The notes beneath the pieces are model-generated. The model saw nothing but the letters and a program-made list of their open reading frames with translations. It ran no database searches and was not told the origin of the DNA. A DNA stretch of 64,000 nt, taken from positions 1,339,501 to 1,403,500 of the forward strand of contig CANJKZ010000820.1 in the NCBI GenBank assembly GCA_947471745.1, written 5' to 3'. Each line of letters starts with the position of its first letter. The stretch's first letter is position 1. Shown here piece after piece: positions 9,279 to 19,377 of this stretch. This DNA comes from Closterium sp. Naga37s-1 (Eukaryota > Streptophyta > Zygnematophyceae > Desmidiales > Closteriaceae). A program made the position numbers and the translations under genes.

Positions 9279-12200
9279 TCAACCTGACAGTTCTGGCAGC
9301 CAATCGAGTGCCTCCAGCCCTCCCTGCTCTGCCAGCCATGCTGCTGCCTCCCACAGCAACTCATCCTCCCCCATGCCGCCCGTGCCGCCCATGCCTTCCC
9401 CACCACCCATGTCAGCCATGCCGCACGAGCCACCCATGCCACCCGTACCACTCAAGCCATCAAGCCCTACGCTCAAAGTTCGAGTGCGTCGCATCACCGG
9501 AGTCTGCCCAGCAGCAACAGCAGCAGCGGCAGCAATGGTTGGAACCGCAGGGCTGAAAGCGATGTCAGAGGCCCACACAGAATTGCAGGCCATGCCCATG
9601 AAATTGTGAGTGTGACTCATGCTGGCTTGGATATCAGCAGCCTGAGCTGCCTGCGCAGGTGGCATCTGGGGAAGGTGGAACTGGTGCAGGTGCAGGTGCG
9701 CAGCATCGCTGCCTGCATGTTGCTCGTGGTTCGGGACAAGGTTCGGGAAGTGGTTGGGGATGAGAGGGAGAGAGGCGACGGGACGATGCAAGCTAGCGGG
9801 GGCAGTGCTGCTTGGAACACTACCCATAGCGGCTGGTGGAGTGGTGAGCGGAGTGGTGCTATGAGGAGTGGTGAAAGAAGGTGATGTGAGCTGCGGTTGC
9901 ATCGCTAGTTGAGAAACCTCGACCTGTGCTGGCATCTCCATCACAACAGCCTCTGGCTTGGCTTGCACTGGAGCTTGAACTCGCCCTCGGCCTGCAGACT
10001 GAACACGCCCTTGGGCTGGAACTTCGGGCCTCATCTGAAGCACCATTGGCTGGTACTGCTGCCCCGCCCCTTGGGATTGCCAGCATTCACACTGACAGCA
10101 CGGAGTTTCCAGGGTAGGCAGCACAAGAGCAAGCGGCAGCACAGCCGAGGGCGGCAGCTCAGCCGAGGGCGGCAGCTCAGAAGTGAGGGCATGAGGCGAC
10201 ATGCAATGCGGTGCTGCTGCTGTCGCTGCTGTTGTGGCTGCTTGGTACGGGCTGTGGGCAGCGTTAGGGAGTAGCGGAGGCGACAGGAAAGGAAGCGCCT
10301 GGGTTTGTGCACAAGCGGGTGCAACAGTGGGTATGACAGTGGGTTCTTGTGCTTGGAGTGGGGCCCACGTTTGCCATTGCACTGATCGTTCTGCTTCCAC
10401 TGCAATGCCTGCCGTGGTCTGAAACGGCACTGCTGCTCCTGCTGGTGCTACTGATGTGGCTGGGGTTTGAAACGCGGCTCCTGCGGCTCCTGCTGCTCCT
10501 GCTGCTCCTGCTGCTCCTGAAGCTCTTTCTCCTGCAGCTGCAGCAGCAAGCGGTGCCTGATACGGTCCTGCTCCTGCGACTCGCTGCGAGCCATGCAGCA
10601 CCTGACGTGGCACCATATCCTCCAGCAGCCCCTGCAGCTGACGTGGCGCTGAGTCATCATACGGGTTACTACCAACCGCAGTCACGGGCGTAGGCACAAG
10701 AGCCCCGCCCACATCAGTCGCGCTGCCGGTCCTGCTCATAGGCCTCCCGTAACCGTCACTGCTGCCACCCGTAACAGTCATAAGCATCCCATGCACCTCG
10801 CTGCCGCTTCTGCTCAAAGGCCTCCCAAAACCATCACCACTGAAGGCCACGGGGGCAGGCAAAACAGCCACAGCTGCATTGGTGGCGCTGCCACTTCTCA
10901 TAGGCCGCCCGTAACCGTCACTGCCGCCGCCCACCACGGCACGCCAGCTGTCGTTCCTCTCGCTGCTCCCGTTGTTGTTGCTACCGTTATTATTCCAAGC
11001 GTCTTTCGCGGCGTGGCTCCCGCCGTTGTTGTTGCTGCAACTGGTGCTGCTGATGGGGCTGCTGCCGTGGCTGCCGGGGCTTGGCAAGAGGTCGGAGCGA
11101 GAGAGATTTGCGCGGAGCACCGTGAGCAGCAGAGAGTGTGAGTCCGCAGGGGTGCTTACAGGGGCATTGAACGGGGCGTTTGGAGCAGCATGAAAAGGGG
11201 CGTTTAGAGCCGTGCTTGAAAGTGCAGCTGCGGATGGGAATGGGGGGACCGTGGGAGCGGCTCCAAAAGAAGGGGCAGATTCGCAAGCCGTGCTGGCAGC
11301 AGGACTGTTGGCAGCAGCACTGTTGGCAGCAGCACTGTTGGCAGCAGCACTGTTAGGAGCAGCAGCAGTATTTGCAGCAGCAGAAACAGCCAGACGGGTG
11401 AGCGACGCGAGCAGATTAAGAGGCTGCCGCTTCGGTTGCCATTGCTGCTGCTGTGTTAGCTGCTGCTGCTGCGGTTCCTGCTGCTGGTGCAGCTGCTGCG
11501 GCAGCGGCTGCACCACAGTGCACCTTCCAGCATCCTTCCAACCCCCCTGGTCGCCACTGTTTCCCCACGGGGACTCGCGGTCAACCAGAGGAGAGAAGCT
11601 CACTTTGATCGGCTTGGGTGGCGTGAAGGAGTGAGTCGGGGCAGCAGAGAAGTGAGTCGCAGCAGCAGAGGCGGGAGATGCATGGGACGGGTGAGAGCCG
11701 CCCGGGGAGGCAGAGGATACATGAGATGCGGCAGACACGTGAGAGGGAGACGTGTGAAGGGCAGGAGAGGCGTTTTCTGCACGAAAGCCAGCATGAGTGG
11801 ATTGCGATTCAGGGGACGGCTGGAGCCGGTGGAAGGTTTGGAATCCTTGTGAAGCGCCAAAAGCTGCAAAGTCAAAGGTACTGGCATCAAAGGTACTGGC
11901 ATCAAAGGTTTTGAAATCGAAGTCGTGAGAGGCGTGGCGGGCATGAGGAGCATGGGGAAAGCACGGCTCTGATATCAAGGAGGAGTCGGCTTCACGTGAC
12001 CGCTTGCCCAGGGAGGTTGGAGTGGGCGAGCGCTGAAGGTTCAGGTAGCATGGGGCGGAATTTGACTGCAACACCACTCTGCACTCCTCTTGCTGCTGCT
12101 GCCACTGCTGCTGCCACTGCTGCTGCTGTGGGCGTTGTTGTGGCAGGGGTGGCGGCGGTTGCATCTGGTGCTGGCGGGGATATGGTGGTGCGTGCTGTGC

Positions 12201-12957
12201 TGCGTGCACTGTTGTCGGGAGTTGCAATGGGCCATTCCCGGAGACATGTTCCTGCTGCTGCCCCTGCTGTTGCTGCCCCTGCTGCTGCTGCATCTGCTGC
12301 TTCTGTAGCAAGTGCTGCAAATGCTGCTGCAACAAATGCTGCTGCTGCGGCTGCTGTTCATGCCACCGATCCATCTCTGCTTTCACTGCAGGCTCCGCCC
12401 AAACCCCACCTTTCCCAGCAGCAGCAGCAGCAGCAGCATCCGGTGCTAGAGAGGGCTCGATCTGAAGCCCAATGGGCGGAACACTGTGGTTGTGCGTGTT
12501 CAGGTACGTCACTCGGAAGAAAATTCTCGAAGTGGGCGGCTTGCCTGCCGCCCCGAGCTGCGCTGCCTGGTCGAAACCGGGCGGCAGCGGTGACGGGTGG
12601 GCGGCAGGGGTGAGGGGTAATAATAGGTGCCAGTCGACCCACTTGCGAGCCGGACAGGGGTGGAATACAGTGGGAGAGGGGGCGGTGGCAGTGCTGGCTT
12701 TTGCAGCATCAGCAGCAGCGTCAGGATCAGCCTTGGAATAAGGAGTATAAGCATCAGAAGCTGCACCGGAAGCAGCAGGTGCACCAGCATCATCAGCAGC
12801 AGAAGCAGCCGGGGAAGGAGCAGGCTGGCCAGCTGAGCCTGGACGCGTTGCTGCCATTGCTGGCGTTGCCTCTTGCGTGGATGCTGCTGTTGGTGTTGCT
12901 GCAAGAGTGGATGGTGACGTCGGTGTTGCGGTGGAGCGCGCACAGCGGAAGTACGAT
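9279..12957 (-). CDS. WRKY-like transcription factor A, exon 2
   Basis: A 3.68-kb exon that joins exon 1 (13721-14031) in frame to give about 1329 residues. The splice acceptor CAG at 12958-12960 completes an Arg codon, so the join reads ACH-R-SYFRC, matching the PRSYYRC of WRKY domains. Cys109 is the first zinc ligand candidate. A 95-residue Ala/Pro/Thr-rich insert follows, then HPCPARKWVDW (Cys205), which resembles CPVRKxVER, then VTYLNTHNHS (His259, His261), which resembles TYEGxHNH. The rest is Gln-, Ala- and Ser-rich, and a conserved tail (RTRTLSVGLDGL, then AAWLAEQGGLEALDWLPEL) may be an activation or interaction surface. Likely nuclear. Paralogues are at 34.5-39.4 kb (intact) and 54.5-60.6 kb (broken). 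WRKY assignment is from motifs only; whether the long insert is translated or removed as an intron is unresolved. Confidence 0.75.
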
Positions 12958-13110
12958 CTGCGGTAGGGGGGAGCACGGAGCGCAGGGGGGGAAGCGAGGG
13001 GGGGGTGGAGATGGAGGAAAAGCTGAGATCACGGGGGGGATTAGAGCAGCCGGAGGGAGGCACGTGGAGCGCGCACAGCGGCCAAAGGGAGCACGGAGCG
13101 CGGGGGGAGG

Positions 13111-13236
13111 AAGGGAGAGGGAGGGAGGGAGGGAGGGAGGGAGGGAGGGAGGGAGGGAGGGAGGGAGGGAGGGAGGGAGGGAGGGAGGGAGGGAGGGAGG
13201 GAGGGAGGGAGGGAGGGAGGGAGGGAGGGAGGGAGG
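13111..13236. repeat. (GGGA)n microsatellite
   Basis: About 30 near-perfect GGGA units inside the WRKY-A intron. All frames stay open, giving spurious Pro/Ser or Gly/Arg/Glu ORFs. Confidence 0.97.
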
Positions 13237-13358
13237 GGGGCGAGGAGGGGAGAGGAGGGGATTTGAGGGAGGGGGGGCGGGGGTGCAGAAGGGTGAAAGA
13301 AGAGGGGCGATGTGGGGATGGGAACCAGAGGGAGTGACAGGGGGGAGACGGCAGTATT

Positions 13359-13540
13359 GTAGCAAGGGAAGGGGACCGACAGGAGTGGTGCATTGTAGCA
13401 AGGCGAGGGGACCGACAGGAGTGGTGCATTGTAGCAAGGGGAGGGGACCGACAGGAGCGGTGCATTGTAGCAAGGGGAGGGGACCAACAAGAGTGGTGCA
13501 TTGTAGCAAGGGGAGGGGACCGACAGAAGTGGTGCATTGT
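13359..13540. repeat. 36-bp minisatellite
   Basis: Five head-to-tail copies of a unit beginning GTAGCAAGGGGAGGGGACCG, with few mismatches. A single similar unit occurs in the unit C intron near 59527. Confidence 0.92.
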
Positions 13541-13720
13541 TGGAAGCCTCTAAGGGGCCTGCCAGCAGGCCAGGAATTTGGGTTCTTGTGGAAAATACCA
13601 TCCCATATAAGGCAGTGCAATGCAACTCAGCAGCAGAAGGGAACAACGAGGACGAGAGGGCGAGTGATCCCTGAGAGAAGCCGTTTCACTAAGCAAATAT
13701 GTTTAGCAGTTAAAGCGTAC

Positions 13721-13955
13721 CTGTGGCAGGCTGTTTTAACAAGCCGTTTCTCGCCGTACTTGAGCCAGCACTGCCCGTCCTCCGGCATCACATCCTGAGG
13801 CACGCGCCTCAGCTGCTCCGCGTCCACTGCCGCCCACTGCGGGAACAGCGCCGCCAGCGCCGGGGCGCTGCTGGCTCCCGGATTCGCCCGCGGATCCGCC
13901 TCTTCCAGCGTAGGGGTGTTGCTGGCTCCCGGATTCGCCCGCGGATCCACCGCCA

Positions 13956-13994
<39 letters not shown>

Positions 13995-14031
13995 GTGTCA
14001 TGATCGCGGCCGTCAGGTAATCCACGGCCAT
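13721..14031 (-). CDS. WRKY-like transcription factor A, exon 1
   Basis: Starts at ATG 14031 (MAVDYLTAAI), a start shared with the paralogues at 39368 and 60553. It has an 11-Ser run, then a duplicated ADPRANPGAS motif, then AEQLRRVPQDVMPEDGQC followed by WLKYGEK at residues 89-95, the counterpart of the WRKYGQK heptad with Leu for Arg and Glu for Gln. It ends KTACH-AG at a consensus donor (CAG/GTACGC), splitting the Arg codon in phase 2. This is the position of the R-type intron in plant WRKY genes. Confidence 0.75.
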
Positions 14032-15637
14032 AAAACACCGTACAATGCTTATCAAGCTGGTCTGCTTCGGATTCACAGGCTGTTGGAGCTATCAAGGCGC
14101 ACGAGGGGGCTTAATCTCTCAGTAGTACCACTCGTGCGAGTTTGCAAAAGGAGCTACGCTGCTTTTATGAAAATCCCACATGAGAGAGAGACACACAGAG
14201 AAACGAGCCGCGGGTCTCTCACGCGGCATGCGAGGAGCGGCAATGATACATGAGCGGCAACGACACAGGAAATGGAATGGCTCGCCGCCAGAAGGGGAGG
14301 GAGGGAGTAGTTCGTTCGTTGGGAGGAGGGGAAAACGCGGGGAGGAGGTAGTATTTCTCGTGGAGGTAGTGGTATTTCGTGGCGAAAACGCGGGGCTTTG
14401 ACAGCCAATCAAACAGAAACCGCGTGGGACTAACTACCGGCCTCCGGCCTCTGTAATTGAGCCAGAAGCGACCCAGAGTCCAAGTTTTGCAACAGATCTA
14501 GGCGGCGAGCGGTAGATTCGCATACAGTACAGTTGTTCCGGGTTAGAGGTCCTCGCTGAAAGAGTCCCTTTTCCCCCTTGGGTAGAGTTTTCCGATATCG
14601 CGTAGGGTTGGCCCGAACCCTATAGTCCCATTTTTGGCGGGAAATTTCGCAGCTTGACCGAATCATTGCACGAATCATCTCCGCAGCCAATCAGAGGCTC
14701 CAGATCGAACCAGCCCCAACATTCAGGGAGAACGAGAAATAAGAGATCTTTGATTCGATATTTAACTTTGGAATTGTAAGTATTTGTTTCTCTTGAGCGT
14801 GATTAATTCTCAATCCTGTCGCGCATACAAGGCTCGACAATGACATCTCATTTACCTCGCTTACAAGGTAAACGAGAAGTTTTTACCTTCTATTCGACCC
14901 CCAAACCTTACTTTATTTTGTTTTTGTTTGCCCGTTTGTCATGCGACATTGATCAGCACGAGGAACCGAATCTACATAAAAGACAAAATCCAAAGACTAG
15001 TAGCGAACAAACCACTCTTCATGCAATTTTCCTGAACGGGACTATAAGTATCGCGTTTTGCCCGGGGTTTGAAGGTTTTCGCACATAGTCCGCGCGCGGC
15101 GTCTCAGTCCATAGGACTATAAACGAGAACATTTGTACTTGGGCAATTTAGCGACAAGTGGACAAGTTAGTGACACAAGTCAAAAGACAGAGAACGTCCT
15201 TCGGCACATTTTGACGAATGTCGTTTGTGAGTCAAAATACGCGATGCTGGTTCTGCGACTATAGCGGCGGGAGCTAGCTGGATGTGCAGCTGGATTGGCT
15301 AGCGACAGCATTAAGGCTTTTAACCGATCAGAGGGATTGGTTAACGATGGCGGTCGGTAGTTGCAGGCGATTTTTTCACCCAATCAGCATGCCACGTGAG
15401 GCACGTCATACGATTTCTAGGTACAGCTTATGCTCATTCGAGTCCCCCATACTTGCCTTACATTTTGGGCTTTTAAGTGATTCTTGCATTTCTCAAGGTT
15501 TCGTCAACGTCTCAGCTAGCAAAAAAGGGCTTATTAGAAACTCAATAGTTATACGTTGACAGTTTGAGGTCGGTCTCTTCGTTACCATTGGTTCATCATC
15601 ACTGCAACTTGCTTGGAAGGCTTGCAAACTGGTTGTC
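14032..15637. other. Upstream region of WRKY-like gene A
   Basis: No gene seen. Blocks near 14477-14520 and 15175-15350 match unit B at about 40890-40945 and 40970-41150, so this is shared ancestral flank and probably includes the promoter. A TTGACC W-box-like core occurs near 14653 but is too short to call as a site. Confidence 0.5.
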
Positions 15638-17598
15638 AGCGTGTTGCCCTGCCATCTCCTCCGGCATCCTCTCTTTCTCACGTTCCTGACCCTGAGTCCG
15701 ACCTTGCTTGTGCTGCTAGTTCTACTCTCACTCGTCTCCTCACCACTGTCGTCACAGACCCTTTCTTTGAGTCTACAGCTGCGTGTGCCCTAGTCACTGA
15801 GCTAATCGACTTTGCTGCTACTCGTCGTCTCGACTACGTTGCGAGTCTTCTTGTTACTGAGTCTGAGTCTGTCTGTCCTCCGTCCGTCGGGGGTGAGCTT
15901 GCCCTTAGCACTGACGTCCTTGAAGACAGGCAATTTGAGCTTGAGTGTCTCGCGGCCGTTTTACCCCATTTCGCGTCCATGTTGCCTTGCCCTGAGGGAG
16001 ACCCGGATGCAATGGACATCCCCACCCCACGCTCTTACGCAGAGGCGATCACGAGTGAGTACTCTTCTCAGTGGCAGACAGCCATGGATGCAGAGAAGGC
16101 TTCCTGGAAAATCCACAGGAACCTACGTCGACGAGGTTCCCCCTCCTAGGGCGAACATAGTCGATGGCATGTGGATTTTCATTGTGATGCGGCCGCTGTG
16201 TTCTCCTCCTGCCTTCAAGGCGCGTTACGTTGCTCGAGGTTTCAGTCAGAGACAGGGGGTCGACTTCTTCTAGACCTTCTCCCCCACCCCGAAGATGACC
16301 ATTCTTCGGGTGTTACTGCACGTTGCAGCACAGCGTGACTACGAGCTGCACTCCCTCGACTTCTCCACAGCTTTCTTGTAGGGCAGCCTTCATGAGGAGA
16401 CCTGGCTGCGCAGCCCACCTGGCTTCACTGAGTCGTTTCCTGAGGGTACCTAGTGGAGCCTCCTGCGGCCGGTCTACGGTCTCCGCCAAGCACCCTGTGA
16501 GTGGCACGACACACTGAGGATGACGCTTGCGGCTCTTGGGTTCGCTCCTTCGAATGCTGACCCGTCCTTGTGTCTTTGCGCCGACCCTACTCTGCCGCCG
16601 TTCTACATCCTTGTCTATGTCGACGACTTGGTCTTCACTACTGCCGACACTGAGGCGCTGACCCTTGTGAAGGAAAAGCTGCAGAAGAGACACACTTGCA
16701 CTGACCTGGGTGAGCTGCGTAGCTATCTTGGCTTGCAGATCACCCGGGACAGAGCATGGCGCACCATCACTTTGACTCAGTCACACATGGTGCACCAGGT
16801 CCTTCAGCGCTTCAGCTTTCAGTTCTCCTCGCCACAGCGTACTCCTCTGCGTACAGGCCACTCGCTCTCAGCTCCACCTTCAGACGAGTCCGTTGAGCCA
16901 AGTGGCCCGTATCCAGAGCTTGTGGGCTGCCTCATGTTCTTGATGATGTGCACACGACCTGACCTCGCGTACCCTCTCAGGTTCCTTGCTCGCTTCGTCG
17001 CGCCCGGGCGACACAGGAAGGAGCACTGGACAGCTGCGCAGAGGGTACTGCGTTACTTGTGCAGTACATCGGACATGGGGCTCGTGCTTGGAGGATGGGG
17101 TTCAGTGGTACTCTCAGGACACTCCGACGCTTCTTGGGCCAACGACCAGGCGACTCAGCGGTCGTCACAGGGTTACTCTTTGAGTCTCGGCTCTGATTCT
17201 GTCTCGTGGAGGTCCACTCGTTCGTCTTCTGTGCTTGGTTCCAGCAGTGAGGCCGAGATCTACGCTGGGGCCATGGCTGCACAGGAGTTACGCTGGCTCA
17301 CCTACCTGCTGACCGACTTGGGTGAGCGGCCTTGTTATCCTCCAGTTCTGTACGTCGACAACAAGGCCATGATTGCCTTGTGTCACGAGCAGAGACTGGA
17401 GCACAGAACGAAGCACATTGCTCTTCGTTAATTTCTTGCTCGGGAGCTGCAGCAGCATGGTCAGTTGCGCCTTGTTTTTGTGGCCTCTTGGGCCAACACT
17501 GCTGATGTCTTCACCAAGGCTCTTGTGCCTGGTGATCATCAGCGTTTTTGCACTGCGTTAGGCCTTGTGCCTACTCTGCCTCACCTGCTGGTTGCTTG
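15638..17598 (+). pseudogene. copia RT-RNase H, degenerate (C2)
   Basis: Reverse transcriptase (FKARYVARGFSQ, then VYVDDLVF near 16610) and RNase H (SDASWANDQATQ, SSEAEIY, VDNKAM). A frameshift lies near 16120. Stops lie at 16271, 16379, 16451 and 17429; the first three replace CAG codons that C1 retains. The segment 16520-17431 is open but has no initiation context. Confidence 0.88.
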
Positions 17599-17841
17599 AC
17601 TTTGTCTTGTACTGTGATCTATATATTTACCTGCATGCTTGCGCTTGTTATGTTGTGATCACTGTACTGCTTGTGCTTTTATCACTCTGCATGTGAGCTG
17701 GCCTTGTGGCCGATTGCTTGTGCTCAGACTGCGTGGTGATCTTGAGATCCACCCTAAGCTTTGCTTTGCTTTGTTCTCTTGCTTGACTAGTCTTGTGACC
17801 GTTCGTTGTGTTTGCTATCCCCCACTTTGCCTATGGGGGTG

Positions 17842-17975
17842 TGTCAAATTGCATTTGTTATCTCTAGGCTGTAATGGGGTTTACTCTAAGGAGTAGAACT
17901 CTAAAGAGTACACTTTAGGGTTGCATCTTAGTACTTGTACTTAGTTATTCATTCCTACGTTCTATTTCTAGCAGT
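17842..17975 (+). repeat. 3' LTR of C2
   Basis: Begins TGTCAAATTG right after the hairpin polypurine tract and aligns with the family-1 LTRs. The expected TGACA end is not evident, so the right boundary is approximate. Confidence 0.65.
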
Positions 17976-18660
17976 GAATCCCCCTCTGCGCGAATGAACA
18001 ACTATCACTTGGACGCCGTTATGCGGGGAACAGAATGAGGCGCTATGAGCGAGAAACGACGAGCCCATCGCCTTTTTGCAAATCGACTACGAGCTCGGCA
18101 AAACGGACCTAATCGGCGACTTGGCGAAAGCGCCAAGCATAAGCGCGGCAGAACGCGGCGACGCTGAACTGCTGTGAGCACAACGGATCCGACGCGCGAC
18201 GATGAGGCGAGTAGAACGCGGCGACAAGGCGAGCAGAACGCGGCGACAAGCGCAGAGTAGAACGCGGCGGAGAGCGCGAAGCGAGAAGGTGGTATGGGAG
18301 ACCGCAGAGCAGCAAGTGTCAGGCGCGTGCCCACGGATTCAACAAGTAATCATCTGAAGCTCGCGCAATACCAGCAGTGGCGCAAAGAGCAGCTTGCGAC
18401 GTCCACCGGGATCAGAGTAAGGCACAACAATTTCGGTGAGGAAGCAGACCAGCATTCCTATGCATAGATTAGTCCGCTAACCAACTGGGATAAAGGGGCA
18501 TGTTTCCTTGGTGGGTCAGCGCACCCATAACCCCCCAGGACGCACCTGTAGCCCTTGGGGAGAACATTTCGGGCCATTCCAATGTCCACTTCCTGTAACT
18601 TTTGAACAGTTATTATTGGATACCCGCGCCACCTAAAGCGTAGGAGGCGGAGTCCAGCAC
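17976..18660. other. Repeat-derived spacer left of family-2 copy B
   Basis: No gene seen. 18030-18290 has imperfect short repeats around GAGCAGAACGCGGCGAC. From about 18286 the sequence matches 48628-49260, including a tRNA-like stretch near 18475-18500, so the right half is an older dispersed repeat that travels with family-2 fragments. Confidence 0.5.
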
Positions 18661-18842
18661 CCTCAGCGGCAGGCGAGGAGGCTAAGAGCTAAGGCATCGA
18701 TAACGGCGGGCATGGCGGGCCGAGGCGCAGGCACAGGAGGGGGGAGGGGGGCGTGGGGGGGGGTGGGGTGGGGGGGGGGGGGGGTAAGAGAACGGCGAGG
18801 CCGGGGGGGTAGGGGGGGTCGGGCATCAACATAGCAGCGGCA

Positions 18843-18917
18843 ATGGCGGCAGTGGAGGTGGACATTAACATGCCCGTCACTCGATACTTCCGGCGTGCGC
18901 ACAACCTCAAACGCGCA
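18843..18917 (+). other. Possible captured coding fragment
   Basis: The plus strand reads MAAVEVDINMPVTRYFRRAH and on to NLKRA. The related block at 49421-49490 reads almost the same peptide, and most base differences between them are synonymous. I do not recognise the protein. It may be a host exon piece carried by the repeat. Confidence 0.3.
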
Positions 18918-19377
18918 ATATGGCGCTCCTCCCCACGCCCCACCTTTCGCTTCCCCTCCCCCTCTTCCTTGTCCCTTATTTTCGATAAGGATGGAGATTG
19001 TGGATGGCAGCAGCATGGAGCATGGCGTAGCCCCGAAGAGAGGGAGGGGTAGAGGCGTGAGTGAGGAGGCAGCGATCGATCTGTACCAAGATGCGGTTTG
19101 GGCTTTCAACAATGCCATTCTGCTGAGGACTGTCTGGGAGAGTGAAGGTCTGAAGAATACCCTCAGAGGAGAAGAATGCTTTGAGAATGTGATTTCGGAA
19201 TTCCGCTACCGTCGGAGGGTAGCTACTCTATTTTGGTGTGGATTAGTTGGATTATGAGGGGATCCCAACTAGATAAGGTTGGGATGACAAATCTACACCC
19301 AACCTACGAATAGCCTTCGTGATATAAACCATAGTATTGATAGTACATTTATAACACACCTCGTAGGCTGTAACACA

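Larger units (their letters stand above)
12958..13720 (-). other. R-type intron of WRKY-like gene A
   Basis: Donor GTACGC, acceptor CCGCAG. It holds a partial second copy of the exon-2 start (about 13060-13090), a GGGA array and a 36-bp minisatellite. The G-rich strand is the non-coding one. Confidence 0.65.
15638..17975 (+). mobile_element. Ty1/copia family 1, copy C2 (5'-truncated)
   Basis: Matches C1 from about C1 position 3290 to the 3' LTR: reverse transcriptase, RNase H, hairpin polypurine tract and an LTR starting at 17842. The 5' half including protease and integrase is absent. The LTR end is hard to place and may be eroded. Confidence 0.88.

Noticed and set aside
12701-13798. 365-residue plus-strand frame across the WRKY-A intron
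   Set aside because: Runs through the GGGA array and 36-bp minisatellite; antisense to exon 2.
13978-14300. Single-exon reading of the half-WRKY exon through the donor (HRYALTAKH)
   Set aside because: The reading leaves the domain right after a consensus GT donor, and the missing half is found after an AG acceptor in all three genes.
14645-14665. W-box-like TTGACC upstream of WRKY-like gene A as an autoregulatory site
   Set aside because: A six-base core is expected by chance and is not conserved in the other units.
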